Positions 1-11,081 of a stretch of DNA of 64,000 nt are shown piece after piece. The translations under genes were made by a program, and so were the position numbers. The number at the start of each line of letters is the position of its first letter. Within the stretch, counting starts at the first letter, position 1. Origin of the DNA: an uncultured SAR116 cluster alpha proteobacterium (GTDB lineage Bacteria; Pseudomonadota; Alphaproteobacteria; Puniceispirillales; Marisalimonadaceae); the NCBI GenBank assembly GCA_902622875.1, contig CACNRW010000001.1, positions 62,001-126,000 on the forward strand, read 5' to 3'. The notes below the pieces were generated by a model. It was not told the DNA's origin, searched no databases, and was given only the letters and a program-made list of their open reading frames with translations.

Positions 1-942
1 GGTTGGATAATACTCGATAAGCAGAGTGGAATAACATCTCGTCAAGCAGTAACCAAAATTTCCAAAATATTGAATATAAAAAAAATTGGACATGGAGGCA
101 CGCTTGATCCAATGGCAACTGGAGTTTTACCTATAGCAGTTGGTGAAGCAACAAAATGTATTTCTTTTATTCAGAATAAAAGTAAAAAATATTCCTTTGT
201 TATTAAATGGGGTCAAAAAACAGATACAGATGACTCAGAAGGAAAAATTTTAGAAAATTCAAATGTAAGACCAACTAAAAATCAGATATTTAAAATAATA
301 AAGTCTTTTAGTGGTATAATATATCAAAAACCTCCTGTTTATTCAGCAATTAAAATAAATGGTGATCGTTCATATAATTTAGCTAGAAACAATATATTTG
401 TTGAACATCAACCAAGACAAGTAGAAATACATCAGTGCATATTAAAAAAAATCATTAATTCTGATTTAGCCGAATTTGAAGTTATCTGTGGTAAAGGAAC
501 ATATGTTAGGTCATTGGCTAGAGATATTGCTGAAAAACTTAATACAAAAGGACACTTAATATCGCTTAGAAGACACAGTGTAGGGGATTTTGGAGAAAAA
601 GATACGATTTTTATAGATTTTTTCAAAGAAATAATACATAGTCCATCAATTTTAAAAAAAATGTTACCAATTGAAGCTGCGCTAGACGACATCCCGGCGT
701 TAGCTTTAAATGAAATTGAGGCGAGGAAGTTAAAGCTAGGTCAAAAAATTCAATTTAATTCTTTAGAATTTAAAAATAAATTTCTTATTAAACACCCAAA
801 TTTTCAAGAATTCGAAAAAATCTGCGCTATTAGAAATAATAATCTTATAGCCCTTGTTAAAATTGAGACTGACTTAGTTAAGCCGAAGCGCATAATTAAT
901 ATAAAAATAGAAGGGAAATATGATGTCGATAGAAAAGAATAA
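1..942 (+). CDS. truB: tRNA pseudouridine(55) synthase TruB (5' end cut by window)
   Basis: Frame is open from base 1 ([17 protein letters not shown]...[25 protein letters not shown]); classic TruB motifs; followed by rpsO. Confidence 0.96.
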   Translation, partial: GWIILDKQSGITSRQAVTKISKILNIKKIGHGGTLDPMATGVLPIAVGEATKCISFIQNKSKKYSFVIKWGQKTDTDDSEGKILENSNVRPTKNQIFKIIKSFSGIIYQKPPVYSAIKINGDRSYNLARNNIFVEHQPRQVEIHQCILKKIINSDLAEFEVICGKGTYVRSLARDIAEKLNTKGHLISLRRHSVGDFGEKDTIFIDFFKEIIHSPSILKKMLPIEAALDDIPALALNEIEARKLKLGQKIQFNSLEFKNKFLIKHPNFQEFEKICAIRNNNLIALVKIETDLVKPKRIINIKIEGKYDVDRKE

Positions 943-1192
943 AACAATTGAATTAATTAAAAACTTTGGAAATGGCGAAACTGATTCTGGTTCAGCTGAT
1001 GTTCAAGTAGCTATTTTGACTGAAAGAATTAAAAATCTAACTGAACACCTTAAAAATCATAAAAAGGATTTTGGTTCACGACGTGGACTATTAAGTATGG
1101 TCGGTCAAAGAAGAAATTTATTAAAATATATTAAAAATAAAAATCAAGATCGTTATCTAAATCTAATTAAAAAATTAGGTTTAAGAAGATAA
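920..1192 (+). CDS. rpsO: 30S ribosomal protein S15
   Basis: 90 aa, S15 signature ([21 protein letters not shown]...[18 protein letters not shown]); truB-rpsO-pnp synteny; start may be 920 or 923. Confidence 0.97.
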   Translation: MMSIEKNKTIELIKNFGNGETDSGSADVQVAILTERIKNLTEHLKNHKKDFGSRRGLLSMVGQRRNLLKYIKNKNQDRYLNLIKKLGLRR

Positions 1193-1267
1193 ATTCAAAA
1201 AACTATGTAGTTATGTTTCAGAACATTTAAAGTGTAAGAGTTAAAGAAGTAGGTAGAGGTTATTATT

Positions 1268-3379
1268 ATGTTTGAAGTTTATAGAAAAGAAGTCATGTGG
1301 GGTGGTAAATTATTAACATTCGAAACTGGAAAGATTGCCCGCCAAGCAGATGGAGCAGTTATTGTGACTTATGGCGGTACTACTGTATTATGTACAGCGG
1401 TTGGTGCTTCGAGTGCCAAGCCTGGAGTGGATTTTTTTCCTCTTACCGTTAATTACCAAGAAAAGACATTTGCTGCTGGTAGAATACCAGGTGGTTTTTT
1501 TAAAAGGGAAGGAAGACCTTCAGAAAAAGAAACATTAGTTTCAAGATTAATAGACAGACCAATTAGACCGTTATTTCATAAAAACTATAAAAATGAAACT
1601 CAAGTTATTGCTACAGTACTTTCTCACGATATGGAAAATGATCCCGATATAGTAGCCATCTTAGGCGCGTCTGCTGCTTTAACAATTTCAGGATTGCCAT
1701 TTATGGGACCGATAGGTGCCTGCCGAGTCGGTTGGGATGGAAATAATTATATTTTGAATCCGACAATAGATCAGATGAAAGATGCAGATCTAGACTTGGT
1801 TATTGCCGGTACCACAGATGGAGTTTTAATGGTTGAATCAGAAGCATCTGAGCTATCTGAAGAAATAATGTTAGGAGCAGTCGATTACGGTCACAACGAG
1901 ATCGAACATGTAATAAAAGCTATAATAGACTTAGCCGAAGTTGCAGCCAAAGAACCAAGGCCTTTACCAGACGAACCAAAAGAAAAAGAAGATTATTTAA
2001 AAACGATAAAATCATTCAAAAAAAAGTTTGAGAAAGCTTATAAAGAAATGGATAAATCAAATAGATCTAAAATTTTATCTGATATAAGGAACGATATACT
2101 TTCAAAGTTTGCTGAGTCTTCAAATTCAGCACTTATATTATCACTAACAAAAGATATGGAAGCAGATATTGTAAGAGGTAATATTTTAAAAACTAAAAAA
2201 AGAATTGATGGTAGAGATACTAAAACAGTTCGACCAATTATAGCTGAAGTTGGCACCTTACCAAGAGCCCATGGCTCAGCTTTATTTACTAGAGGAGAAA
2301 CTCAAACGCTAGTTGTAGCTACCTTAGGAACAGGTCAAGATGAGCAAATAATTGATGCTTTAGAGGGCGAATATAGGTCAAAATTTATGCTGCACTATAA
2401 TTTTCCCCCCTATTCAGTTGGTGAAGCAGGTAGAGTAGGAACTCCGGGCAGAAGAGAAGTAGGGCATGGAAAGCTAGCATGGCGAGCTGTTAACCCTTTG
2501 TTACCTTCAGTTAATGATTTTCCTTATACAGTAAGAATTGTTTCTGAAGTGACTGAATCAAATGGTTCATCTTCAATGGCTACTGTATGTGGTGCTTCAC
2601 TTGCTTTAATGGATGCTGGTGTTCCTATAAAAAAACCTGTTGCAGGGATTGCCATGGGTCTGATTAAAGAAAAAAAAGAATTTTCAGTTTTGTCAGATAT
2701 TTTAGGTGATGAAGATCATTTAGGCGATATGGATTTTAAAGTTGCTGGAACTGAAGATGGAATCACAAGTCTTCAAATGGACATAAAAATTACGTCTATA
2801 ACTAAAGAAATAATGGAAATTGCATTAGATCAAGCAAAAGAAGGTAGAATTCACATATTAAATGAAATGAGTAAAGCAATAGGATCTTCTAGAGAAGCTT
2901 TAGCAGATTCTGCTCCAAAAATTACCACTATGAAAGTTAAATTAGAAAAAATTCGTGATATTATAGGACCTGGCGGTAAAATGATTAGAGAAATATGTGA
3001 AACAACAGGAGCTAAGGTGGATATCGAAGATGATGGTACAATTAAGATTGCTGCGTCAGATACAGAATCTTCCGAAGCGGCTCAAAAAAGAATTAATGAT
3101 ATCGTTGCTGAAGCTGAACTAGGTGTTATATATACTGGAAAAGTAGTAAAAACTGTAGACTTCGGAGCCTTTGTCAATTTTCTTGGAACAAAAGATGGAT
3201 TAGTTCATATTTCTGAATTGCAAAATGCTCGAACTGAGAAAACTACTGATATTTGTAAAGAGGGCGACGAAGTAAAAGTAAAAGTCATAGGTTTTGATGA
3301 TAGGGGAAAAGTTAAATTATCTATGAAACGTGTTGACCAGGATACTGGTGAAGATATCGAAAACAAAAAAGAAGATTAA
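1268..3379 (+). CDS. pnp: Polyribonucleotide nucleotidyltransferase
   Basis: 703 aa; RNase PH repeats, KH ([15 protein letters not shown]) and S1 ([22 protein letters not shown]) domains. Confidence 0.98.
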   Translation: MFEVYRKEVMWGGKLLTFETGKIARQADGAVIVTYGGTTVLCTAVGASSAKPGVDFFPLTVNYQEKTFAAGRIPGGFFKREGRPSEKETLVSRLIDRPIRPLFHKNYKNETQVIATVLSHDMENDPDIVAILGASAALTISGLPFMGPIGACRVGWDGNNYILNPTIDQMKDADLDLVIAGTTDGVLMVESEASELSEEIMLGAVDYGHNEIEHVIKAIIDLAEVAAKEPRPLPDEPKEKEDYLKTIKSFKKKFEKAYKEMDKSNRSKILSDIRNDILSKFAESSNSALILSLTKDMEADIVRGNILKTKKRIDGRDTKTVRPIIAEVGTLPRAHGSALFTRGETQTLVVATLGTGQDEQIIDALEGEYRSKFMLHYNFPPYSVGEAGRVGTPGRREVGHGKLAWRAVNPLLPSVNDFPYTVRIVSEVTESNGSSSMATVCGASLALMDAGVPIKKPVAGIAMGLIKEKKEFSVLSDILGDEDHLGDMDFKVAGTEDGITSLQMDIKITSITKEIMEIALDQAKEGRIHILNEMSKAIGSSREALADSAPKITTMKVKLEKIRDIIGPGGKMIREICETTGAKVDIEDDGTIKIAASDTESSEAAQKRINDIVAEAELGVIYTGKVVKTVDFGAFVNFLGTKDGLVHISELQNARTEKTTDICKEGDEVKVKVIGFDDRGKVKLSMKRVDQDTGEDIENKKED

Positions 3380-3402
3380 CTTAAATATTACAGGAGGATC
3401 TT

Positions 3403-4194
3403 ATGAATAGTATTGTTCCAAAAAGTGAGTGGATAAAAACTTGGATAGAGAATGGTATAGGATGGGTTCAATTAAATCATGAAAATAAGCTTAATCCTTT
3501 GTCAGCTGGTTTTATACTAGCTATAAAAGATGCAACTGAAAAATTTGATAATGATTTATCTGTAGGTTGCATAGTTTTGATTGGTTCTGAGAAAGCATTT
3601 GCAGCCGGTGCTGACTTAAAAGAGATGGTAAAACATAATTATGCATCAGTGTCTGAAACAAGATATATAGAAAATGGATGGCTTGATATTCCAAAAATTC
3701 AAACTCCGATAATTGCTGGTGTCAAAGGATATGCTCTCGGTGGAGGCTGCGAATTGGCTATGATGTGTGATTTTATAATCGCTTCGGATAACGCTAGGTT
3801 CGGTCAACCTGAAATAAATATTGGTGCTATACCTGGTGCAGGAGGAACACAAAGATTGACTAGATCAATTGGCAAATCAAAAGCAATGTTAGCAATTTTG
3901 ACTGGAGACATGATGTCTGCTGATGAAGCAGAAAAATCAGGATTAGTAGCAAAAGTGATTGGTAACGACGAATTTGACATTTCTTTAAAAAATATAGCTC
4001 AAAAAATTGCCAATCAATCCAAACCTTTAGCCAAACTAGCAAAACAAGCTGTTAATGTTGCATATGAAACAACTCTTGAAGAGGGCATTCGTTCTGAAAG
4101 AGCCTTATTTTACTCAACTTTTGCACTTGAAGATCATGTCGAAGGTATGGAAGCTTTTTCAGAAAAAAGAAAACCCATCTGGAATAATAAATAG
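3403..4194 (+). CDS. Enoyl-CoA hydratase/isomerase family protein
   Basis: Crotonase motifs (AFAAGADLKEM, GGGCELAMMCDFIIASDNARFGQPEINIGAIPGAGGTQRL). Confidence 0.93.
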   Translation: MNSIVPKSEWIKTWIENGIGWVQLNHENKLNPLSAGFILAIKDATEKFDNDLSVGCIVLIGSEKAFAAGADLKEMVKHNYASVSETRYIENGWLDIPKIQTPIIAGVKGYALGGGCELAMMCDFIIASDNARFGQPEINIGAIPGAGGTQRLTRSIGKSKAMLAILTGDMMSADEAEKSGLVAKVIGNDEFDISLKNIAQKIANQSKPLAKLAKQAVNVAYETTLEEGIRSERALFYSTFALEDHVEGMEAFSEKRKPIWNNK

Positions 4195-4200
4195 TTTAAA

Positions 4201-5004
4201 TTACTCTAGATCATTTGATTTGGGAATAGCAACACTATGTAATCCGCCATCTACATGGTGAATATTACCTGTTACACCAGATGATAAATCAGATATTAGG
4301 TATAATGCGGAATTACCAACTTCTTTTAATTCTGGGTTAAATTTTAGTGGTGCCACACTCTCTGAGTACCTATATACATGGCGAGCACCAGAAATAGCTG
4401 CACCGGCAAGCGTTTTTACTGGTCCTGCTGATAACCCATTAACTCTAATATTATTTTTACCTAGATCCATCGCTAAATATTTGATTGAAGCTTCTAATGC
4501 TGACTTTGCCACCCCCATAACATTGTAGTTAGGAGTAGTTCTTTCAGCTCCAAGATAAGATAAAGTTAACAAACTCCCACCTTTAGAATACATAAGGGGA
4601 AAAGCTGATTTAGCAGTTCTTGTAAAACTAAATGCTGAAATATCAAGTGAATTTAGAAAGTTTTTTCTACTACAATTAACATACTTCCCCTTTAACTCTT
4701 CTTTATCTGAATATGCGAGGGCGTGCACAACAAAATCAATTTCATCCCAAGTTTCTAAAATTTTATAAAACATATTTTCTATAGAGCTTGTCTCATTAAT
4801 ATCTTTGGATACATCACATTCATAAAATTTGCTTGCTTTTATAGAATCCATTAAAGGAATTAATCTTTTTTTAAATCCGTTATTTTGATAGGAAAAAGCT
4901 AATTCTGCACCATTATCAGCGAAGGTTTTAGCAATACCCCAAGCTATTGAACGTTCATTAGCAACTCCCATTATTAGACCTTTTTTACCCTTCAATATAG
5001 ACAT
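4201..5004 (-). CDS. fabI: Enoyl-[acyl-carrier-protein] reductase (NADH)
   Basis: FabI-type SDR (KKGLIMGVANERSIAWGIAKTFADNGAELAFSYQ); operon with fabB and fabA. Confidence 0.95.
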   Translation of the reverse strand: MSILKGKKGLIMGVANERSIAWGIAKTFADNGAELAFSYQNNGFKKRLIPLMDSIKASKFYECDVSKDINETSSIENMFYKILETWDEIDFVVHALAYSDKEELKGKYVNCSRKNFLNSLDISAFSFTRTAKSAFPLMYSKGGSLLTLSYLGAERTTPNYNVMGVAKSALEASIKYLAMDLGKNNIRVNGLSAGPVKTLAGAAISGARHVYRYSESVAPLKFNPELKEVGNSALYLISDLSSGVTGNIHHVDGGLHSVAIPKSNDLE

Positions 5005-5015
5005 AATATACTTTC

Positions 5016-6245
5016 TTAATTAAATTTAGATAAAGCAATACACGCATTTGTTCCTCCAAATCCAAAAGAATTTGAAAGTGCTAAATTAATATTTATATTT
5101 TGGATGGTTTTTCTAGGTATGTCGATAGAGCCTATTTCTGGGTCATGATTACTAATATTAGCAGACCCAGAAATAAAATTATTATTCATCATTAGTAATG
5201 TATAGATAGCCTCCTGTACACCTGTGGCTCCTAAAGAGTGACCTGTTAGGGACTTAGTGCTTGTAAGTTTTGGAAGATAGCCTCTATCTTTAAAGACCTC
5301 TCTTACAGCATGAAGTTCTTGCATATCTCCGACAGGGGTACTTGTTCCATGAGCATTTATATAATCTACTTTTTGATTAGTTTTTGTTAATGCTTGCTGC
5401 ATACATCTAACTGCACCTTCTCCGCTTGGTGCAACCATATCATGCCCATCAGAATTTGCACAATGGCCAACTATTTCACCATAAACCTTTGCACCTCTTG
5501 CTTTTGCATGCCCAAGTTCTTCTAAAACAAGCATTCCTCCACCTCCTGCGATTACAAATCCGTCTCTATCCAAATCGTAAGGTCTTGAAGCTAACTCAGG
5601 GGTTTCATTATACTTGCTAGACATTGCACCCATTGCATCAAATAGTACAGAAAGTGTCCAGTCAAGTTCTTCGCCACCTCCTGCAAAAATTATATTTTGA
5701 TTTCCGTACTTAATTTGATCTGCTCCAATACCAATACAATGTGCCGACGTAGAACAAGCAGAAGTAATTGAAAAATTTACACCCTTAATTTTAAAAAAAG
5801 TAGCAATACAGGCTGATACAGACGAACTCATACATCGTGGAACCATAAAAGGACCTACTCTTTTAGGACCTTTTTCTCTTGCAATATCGAATGACTGTAG
5901 CAAGTTTACTGTACTGGGTCCACCAGACCCAGCAATGAGGCCTGTGTTTGGGTTAGAAACTTCTTCAGGAGTTAACCCAGAATCTTTAATAGCTTGTTCC
6001 ATAGAAAGGACAGAATATGCAGCTCCTGCACCCATAAACCTAAGTTGTTTTTTATCAATATGATCTTCTAAATTGAGTTTTACTTCACCATGAATTTGAC
6101 TTCGAAAACCCATTTCTTTGTATGTGTCAGCTTGAACAATGCCTGATTTTTGATTTATTAAAGAATTTTTAACTTCTTCTACGTTATTACCAATAGAGCT
6201 AACTATACCCATACCAGTTATAACAACTCTTTTTTCATTACTCAT
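5016..6245 (-). CDS. fabB: Beta-ketoacyl-ACP synthase I
   Basis: KAS motifs ([35 protein letters not shown]); adjacent to fabA. Confidence 0.95.
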   Translation of the reverse strand: MSNEKRVVITGMGIVSSIGNNVEEVKNSLINQKSGIVQADTYKEMGFRSQIHGEVKLNLEDHIDKKQLRFMGAGAAYSVLSMEQAIKDSGLTPEEVSNPNTGLIAGSGGPSTVNLLQSFDIAREKGPKRVGPFMVPRCMSSSVSACIATFFKIKGVNFSITSACSTSAHCIGIGADQIKYGNQNIIFAGGGEELDWTLSVLFDAMGAMSSKYNETPELASRPYDLDRDGFVIAGGGGMLVLEELGHAKARGAKVYGEIVGHCANSDGHDMVAPSGEGAVRCMQQALTKTNQKVDYINAHGTSTPVGDMQELHAVREVFKDRGYLPKLTSTKSLTGHSLGATGVQEAIYTLLMMNNNFISGSANISNHDPEIGSIDIPRKTIQNININLALSNSFGFGGTNACIALSKFN

Positions 6246-6272
6246 GTTTAATCCTATTTATGTAAGAATTAA

Positions 6273-6779
6273 TTAATCTTGAAAAAGCCCAACTCTTATG
6301 TCAGATGCTTCAAAAACGGTCTTATTGTCACAAACCACTCGTCCATCAGCTATGCCTAAAATTAGCTTTCTCATTATAATTCTTTTAAAATCAAGAAAAT
6401 ATTCTACTTTTTTGGCAATCGGTAATATTTGTCCAGTAAATTTTACTTCTCCTACAGATATAGCTCTACCTTTACCTCTGCCGCCCATATTTCCTAATGA
6501 AAAACCTAAAAGTTGCCATAGTGCGTCCATTCCCAGGCATCCTGGCATTACAGGATCGTTTTCAAAATGACAAGGAAAGAACCATTTATCTGGAGTGATT
6601 TTAAATTGTGCATGAGCTGTACCTTTGTCATAGTTTCCACCGGTCTCTTTAATATTTGTGATTTCATCAAACATAAGCATAGGTGGTAACGGGAGTTTAG
6701 GAAAATCAACACCTGCTAGTCGTCCTTTTGCACAATCTATTAATTCCTGATAATTGAATGAGTTTTTAAATAAAGTCAC
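6273..6779 (-). CDS. fabA: 3-hydroxydecanoyl-ACP dehydratase/isomerase
   Basis: 168 aa, FabA motif (CHFENDPVMPGCLGMDALWQLLGF). Confidence 0.96.
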   Translation of the reverse strand: MTLFKNSFNYQELIDCAKGRLAGVDFPKLPLPPMLMFDEITNIKETGGNYDKGTAHAQFKITPDKWFFPCHFENDPVMPGCLGMDALWQLLGFSLGNMGGRGKGRAISVGEVKFTGQILPIAKKVEYFLDFKRIIMRKLILGIADGRVVCDNKTVFEASDIRVGLFQD

Positions 6780-6852
6780 ATTAAAATACCTTTAACAATT
6801 CGTAATCAAATCTTACATCATTCTTAAAATAGAATAAATGAAATAATTATAG

Positions 6853-7410
6853 TTAATTATTTACAGAGCCCCAGATTGTATTCTTCTCAACCCACCCAAC
6901 AAATTTTTTATTTTTAAAAACTTCAATATTACACCATTGCAAATTACATTTTTTTATTTTAATTAATAAATCTGGAAGTAATTTAGCTAGATTTTTACTC
7001 GAAACTGAAGGTCTTCTTTTCAACGAAGTATTTGTAATAAGTAATCCAGTTCTGAATGAGGACAATAATTGTGTATGTATCCAACCAGATAAGTTGTTTT
7101 TGGTATTTACTTTTCTCCAATTATTAAACTCAGCAATTATTTCAACAGGGTGTCCTTTTTGATTAACTTCAAACTTTATTGGGAATTCCTTTCCAGGTCC
7201 AGTTCTCATAAATGTTAATGAGTTCTTCAACGAGACTACCCTGGGAATTGTTAAACCGCTTCCATTTATAGAATATTTTATTTCAGAATGTGTCTGTTTT
7301 GCATAAAATATTAAATTAATTGCAAAAACAAATATAATAAAAAGTTGAAATTTGTAATTTTTAGTAAATATAAAAAATTTTAAGCTTATAATATAGAGCA
7401 TACTGGGCAC
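6853..7410 (-). CDS. SH3-domain (bacterial SH3) exported protein
   Basis: N-terminal hydrophobic signal; SH3b-like repeats (SLKNSLTFMRTGPGKEFPIKFEV... NLSGWIHTQLLS); overlaps the upstream gene. Confidence 0.8.
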   Translation of the reverse strand: MPSMLYIISLKFFIFTKNYKFQLFIIFVFAINLIFYAKQTHSEIKYSINGSGLTIPRVVSLKNSLTFMRTGPGKEFPIKFEVNQKGHPVEIIAEFNNWRKVNTKNNLSGWIHTQLLSSFRTGLLITNTSLKRRPSVSSKNLAKLLPDLLIKIKKCNLQWCNIEVFKNKKFVGWVEKNTIWGSVNN

Positions 7411-8138
7411 TTTTTATTTTTAGTTAGTTTTATTTTATCTAAACTTTGAGCTAATCCATCATATAAAAATAAATACCCTGCCCTTGAATTACAATTTTTT
7501 AAAGCTATTTCCTTTATTCCTTCATTTACCTGCATGCTACCAATTAAACCTGTTATTGGTCCAATTATTCCTGCTTGCCTACAATTTGTAATAGGAGCTA
7601 ATTCTTTGGTCTTTGGAAAAACACATTCATAGCAGGGATAATCTTTATTTAATCCACTCTTCCAAATCGCCAACTGCCCTTCCATTTGAACGGCAGAGCC
7701 TGATATTAAAGTTTTTTTACTTAAATGCGATAAAAGATTAATTGTATATTTTGTCTCTTGATTGTCAGAACAATCGAAAATCAAGTCAAAACCACTAATA
7801 TCAGAAGATTTATCAAACTTTTTTTTATTTGGTTTTATAGTAATGTTGGGATTAATTTTTAAGCATTCTTGTACAAGGTTTTCAGCTTTGTTAAAACCAA
7901 TCCTGTTGTTTTTATGAGCAATTTGTCTATTAAGATTAGTAAGATCAATAGTATCATCATCGCAAATTTCTATATGTCCAAAACCTGCTGCAGAAGCATA
8001 TAGCGCAACAGGACAACCTAAACCTCCAGCACCAATAATTAAACACTTTGAAAACAGTAACTTTTCTTGACCCTCTTCATCAAAGTTTGGAATAATTACT
8101 TGTCTTGCATATCTATTTAAATCATCATCATTAAGCAT
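7386..8138 (-). CDS. HesA/MoeB/ThiF family adenylyltransferase
   Basis: RYARQVIIPNFDEEGQEKL, GAGGLGCPVALYASAAGFGHIEICDDDTIDLTNLNRQ; Zn-binding CYEC...CPVC. Confidence 0.93.
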   Translation of the reverse strand: MLNDDDLNRYARQVIIPNFDEEGQEKLLFSKCLIIGAGGLGCPVALYASAAGFGHIEICDDDTIDLTNLNRQIAHKNNRIGFNKAENLVQECLKINPNITIKPNKKKFDKSSDISGFDLIFDCSDNQETKYTINLLSHLSKKTLISGSAVQMEGQLAIWKSGLNKDYPCYECVFPKTKELAPITNCRQAGIIGPITGLIGSMQVNEGIKEIALKNCNSRAGYLFLYDGLAQSLDKIKLTKNKKCPVCSIL

Positions 8139-9585
8139 ACGTATCTCTATTATTAGTGGTATTAAAAATTTTGTTGATTTTATCAGCTAGATTAGAGGCT
8201 ACCGATTTTTTGCTTTGTTGACACCATTCCTCACAATTATGCTTATCAATGAGAAAAACTTTATTAAAATCTTTTCCAAAAACCTTATTTTCACCTACTT
8301 CATTGGCTACTATTAGATCAATTTTTTTTGAAACTAATTTTATCTTTGCATTTTTTATAACGTTATTAGTTTCAGCAGAAAATCCTATAACCATATTAGG
8401 TCTTAAATTGCTTTTTGCAACAGTTGCTAGAATATCCGGGTTTTTTACTGTCTTAAAATATAATTCTTGATCAGTTTTTTTTATTTTGTTTTTTTGATCA
8501 AGCTTATTTTGTGTAAATGTTTCTGGAATTAATTTCCAATCAGCTATCGCGGCACTACATATTAATATATCAGCGGGTAGTTGAGATATTGTTTTTTCAA
8601 ACATTTCTTGAGCAGTCTTTACTCTTATTATATTTGCACATTTTGGAAATGGAATATTAACCGGACCAGTAATTAAAGTCACTTTTGCTCCTCTTTTAGA
8701 CAATTCAGAAGCAATTGCAAAACCTTGTTTACCCGATGATCTGTTGCTAATAAATCGAACGGGATCAATATCTTCTATTGTTGGACCTGCTGTAATTATA
8801 ATAGATACATCTTTAAACTGGTTAGTTGTTGTTTTTCTTTTAATCATGTTTGAAATTACTTGGTTAAAAATTATTTTAGGGTCCGGAAATCTACCTGTTC
8901 CACTTTCTCCACAAGCCATATCTCCAACATCAGGTTCAATAAATTCAACACCTCTCTCTATAAGTTTTTTATAATTTTCTTGTGTTGCTAAGTTACTCCA
9001 CATAATAGGGTTCATTGATGGTGCTAAAATTATTTGAGAAAATGATGCAAGTAAAATTGTACTCGCAAGATCATCAGCGATCCCATTAGCAAGTTTTGCC
9101 ATTATGTTTGCTGTAGCAGGAGCAACTAAAATAAAATCTGGTTTCCTTGCAAGCATAATGTGGTTCATTTTGGTTTCATCCTCGACAGAAAATAAATCAG
9201 TATAACATTTTTTTTCATTTAAGCTTGTTACAAGTAAAGGAGTAATAAATTTTTGAGCAGATTTAGTTATTACAACATCAAGATTAATGTTTGTTTTTTT
9301 TATTAATCTAATTATTTCAAGAGATTTATATGATGCTATTCCTCCGCATATAATTAAAAGTATATTAAAATTATCTAAATATTTGTTTGGAAAAAAATCT
9401 TCGGTATTTATGTTGAGTTGTGAGCTTAGCGATAGTATGGCATTTAGTTTGTTTTTGGGAATTTTATTAAGCTTTCTCCAGTTTGAAACTGCAGAAGACT
9501 TTATTTCAAGTTTTTCAGCTACAAATCCTGTTCCACCAAGTAGTGAAATGAGTTCTGAGATGTTATTCATTAGATTAATTCCCAA
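8131..9585 (-). CDS. coaBC: Bifunctional phosphopantothenoylcysteine decarboxylase/phosphopantothenate-cysteine ligase with N-terminal HTH extension
   Basis: CoaC (GGIASYKSLEIIRLIK, APSMNPIMW) and CoaB (ITAGPTIEDIDPVRFISNRSSGKQGFAIA) motifs; about 65 extra N-terminal residues look like a Cro/YdaS-type HTH; likely start 9570 (MNNISEL). Confidence 0.95.
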   Translation of the reverse strand: MGINLMNNISELISLLGGTGFVAEKLEIKSSAVSNWRKLNKIPKNKLNAILSLSSQLNINTEDFFPNKYLDNFNILLIICGGIASYKSLEIIRLIKKTNINLDVVITKSAQKFITPLLVTSLNEKKCYTDLFSVEDETKMNHIMLARKPDFILVAPATANIMAKLANGIADDLASTILLASFSQIILAPSMNPIMWSNLATQENYKKLIERGVEFIEPDVGDMACGESGTGRFPDPKIIFNQVISNMIKRKTTTNQFKDVSIIITAGPTIEDIDPVRFISNRSSGKQGFAIASELSKRGAKVTLITGPVNIPFPKCANIIRVKTAQEMFEKTISQLPADILICSAAIADWKLIPETFTQNKLDQKNKIKKTDQELYFKTVKNPDILATVAKSNLRPNMVIGFSAETNNVIKNAKIKLVSKKIDLIVANEVGENKVFGKDFNKVFLIDKHNCEEWCQQSKKSVASNLADKINKIFNTTNNRDTYA

Positions 9586-9629
9586 AATAATTCATACATT
9601 ATATCACATAAATTGAATTTATAATGAAA

Positions 9630-11081
9630 TTATTCATTTTTTGATAATATTTTATCAAATTTATCAATAATTTCAGGTATTTTAAGTAAAATTAATTTAT
9701 TTTTATGAAACCATTCTTCAAGAATTTTAAAAGGATCATGAGTGTCATTTATCCATTTGTCAATAAGAGGGGCAGATAAATCCCACATATTAATGTCAGG
9801 ATTGATTTGTCTTGTTGTGCCCTCTGCCATTAACATAGTTTTTTGTAGAAGAGTAAACTGAGGTTGTACTTCAATATTAAATTCTTTTGATAGGCCAAGT
9901 ATCTGTCCCAATAACTTACCTAAAGAAACTTCTCCTATAGGTTTGTTTAATATGGGTGTGCAAATTGCTCTTATAGCTTGAGCAAGGTGATCATGTGAAA
10001 TATCTTTTCCTAACATGTTGTTTTCTGAATGAATTTCCACTACTTTTTTATAGTCTTTATTAAGAAGATATGTAAGCAATAAAGCTAAAAATTGACGATC
10101 TTTATTTGACAGTCTTCCCATAATACCAAAATCAATTGGAACAAGAATACCACTGGGATTAATTAAAATATTACCTGGATGCATATCTCCATGAAAAAAA
10201 CCATCACGAAAAACTTGTAGAAAGAAAACTTCAGTGCCTATTTCTGTTATTTTTTTTATATTATGATTTGCCTTCTTTAGAGCATTTATATCATCAATAC
10301 GAATACCTTCTATGTACTCAAGAACGAGCATTTTTTTACTAGTAAGTTCCCAGTAAATTTTAGGTACTTTGTAATATGAATTATCTTTGAAGTTTTCTGA
10401 AAGTTCTTCTGCCGCTGATGCTTCCAGCGTTAAATCAAGTTCGTTTAATGAAACTTCTGACAATACTTCAACATTTTTTGAAAGTTTTAGTCTTTTAATA
10501 TTTGGCATGATTATCTCAAGACATTTTGAAATCCAGTAGAAAAAGATAAAATCATTAAATAATTTTTTTTTAATATTTGGTTTAAGAAGCTTAACTGCTA
10601 CTTTTTCACCACTTTTCAAGAGAGCAGTATGTACTTGCGCGACAGAAGCATTAGCAATAGGGTTTTCATCAAAAAAACTGAAAATATTTTCAATTAAATT
10701 CTGACTTTCTACTTCAATTATTTTTTTTGCAATAGTACTTGAAAAAGGTTCAATATCATCTTGTAACTTTTTTAAATATTCGCATATGTTTTTATCAACT
10801 AAGTCGGGTCTTGTTGATAAAGCTTGCCCAAACTTAATATATCCTGGACCTAAATCAGTTAAACAGTGGAGAAGTTTTTTTCCTATTTCATCCTTATTAG
10901 GTTTAAAAAAAATAAGATTAAAAAATTTTAAAGTTAAATTTATTCTTTTACTAAAGAAATTTTTATTTATTAAAAGAGTTAAAGCGCCTGCTTTTACTAG
11001 TTTAATAAAAACAAAAAGACCTATTATACAAAAGTATGGCACTTTCCAGATTGGATACTCTAACCTTTGTTTAATTTGCAT
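9630..11081 (-). CDS. ubiB: ABC1/UbiB family protein (ubiquinone biosynthesis)
   Basis: LGPGYIKFGQALSTRPDL, ASVAQVHTALLKSGEKVAVKL, FFHGDMHPGNILI; downstream of ubiE. Confidence 0.95.
   Translation of the reverse strand: MQIKQRLEYPIWKVPYFCIIGLFVFIKLVKAGALTLLINKNFFSKRINLTLKFFNLIFFKPNKDEIGKKLLHCLTDLGPGYIKFGQALSTRPDLVDKNICEYLKKLQDDIEPFSSTIAKKIIEVESQNLIENIFSFFDENPIANASVAQVHTALLKSGEKVAVKLLKPNIKKKLFNDFIFFYWISKCLEIIMPNIKRLKLSKNVEVLSEVSLNELDLTLEASAAEELSENFKDNSYYKVPKIYWELTSKKMLVLEYIEGIRIDDINALKKANHNIKKITEIGTEVFFLQVFRDGFFHGDMHPGNILINPSGILVPIDFGIMGRLSNKDRQFLALLLTYLLNKDYKKVVEIHSENNMLGKDISHDHLAQAIRAICTPILNKPIGEVSLGKLLGQILGLSKEFNIEVQPQFTLLQKTMLMAEGTTRQINPDINMWDLSAPLIDKWINDTHDPFKILEEWFHKNKLILLKIPEIIDKFDKILSKNE

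Noticed and set aside
432-692. Antisense ORF inside truB, and the many similar short antisense ORFs in pnp, fabB, dnaN, aspS, hisC and others
   Set aside because: Fully contained in confident genes on the opposite strand, with no family signatures.
4055-4261. 68-aa ORF overlapping the end of the enoyl-CoA hydratase gene
   Set aside because: Out-of-frame read of crotonase and fabI 3' ends.
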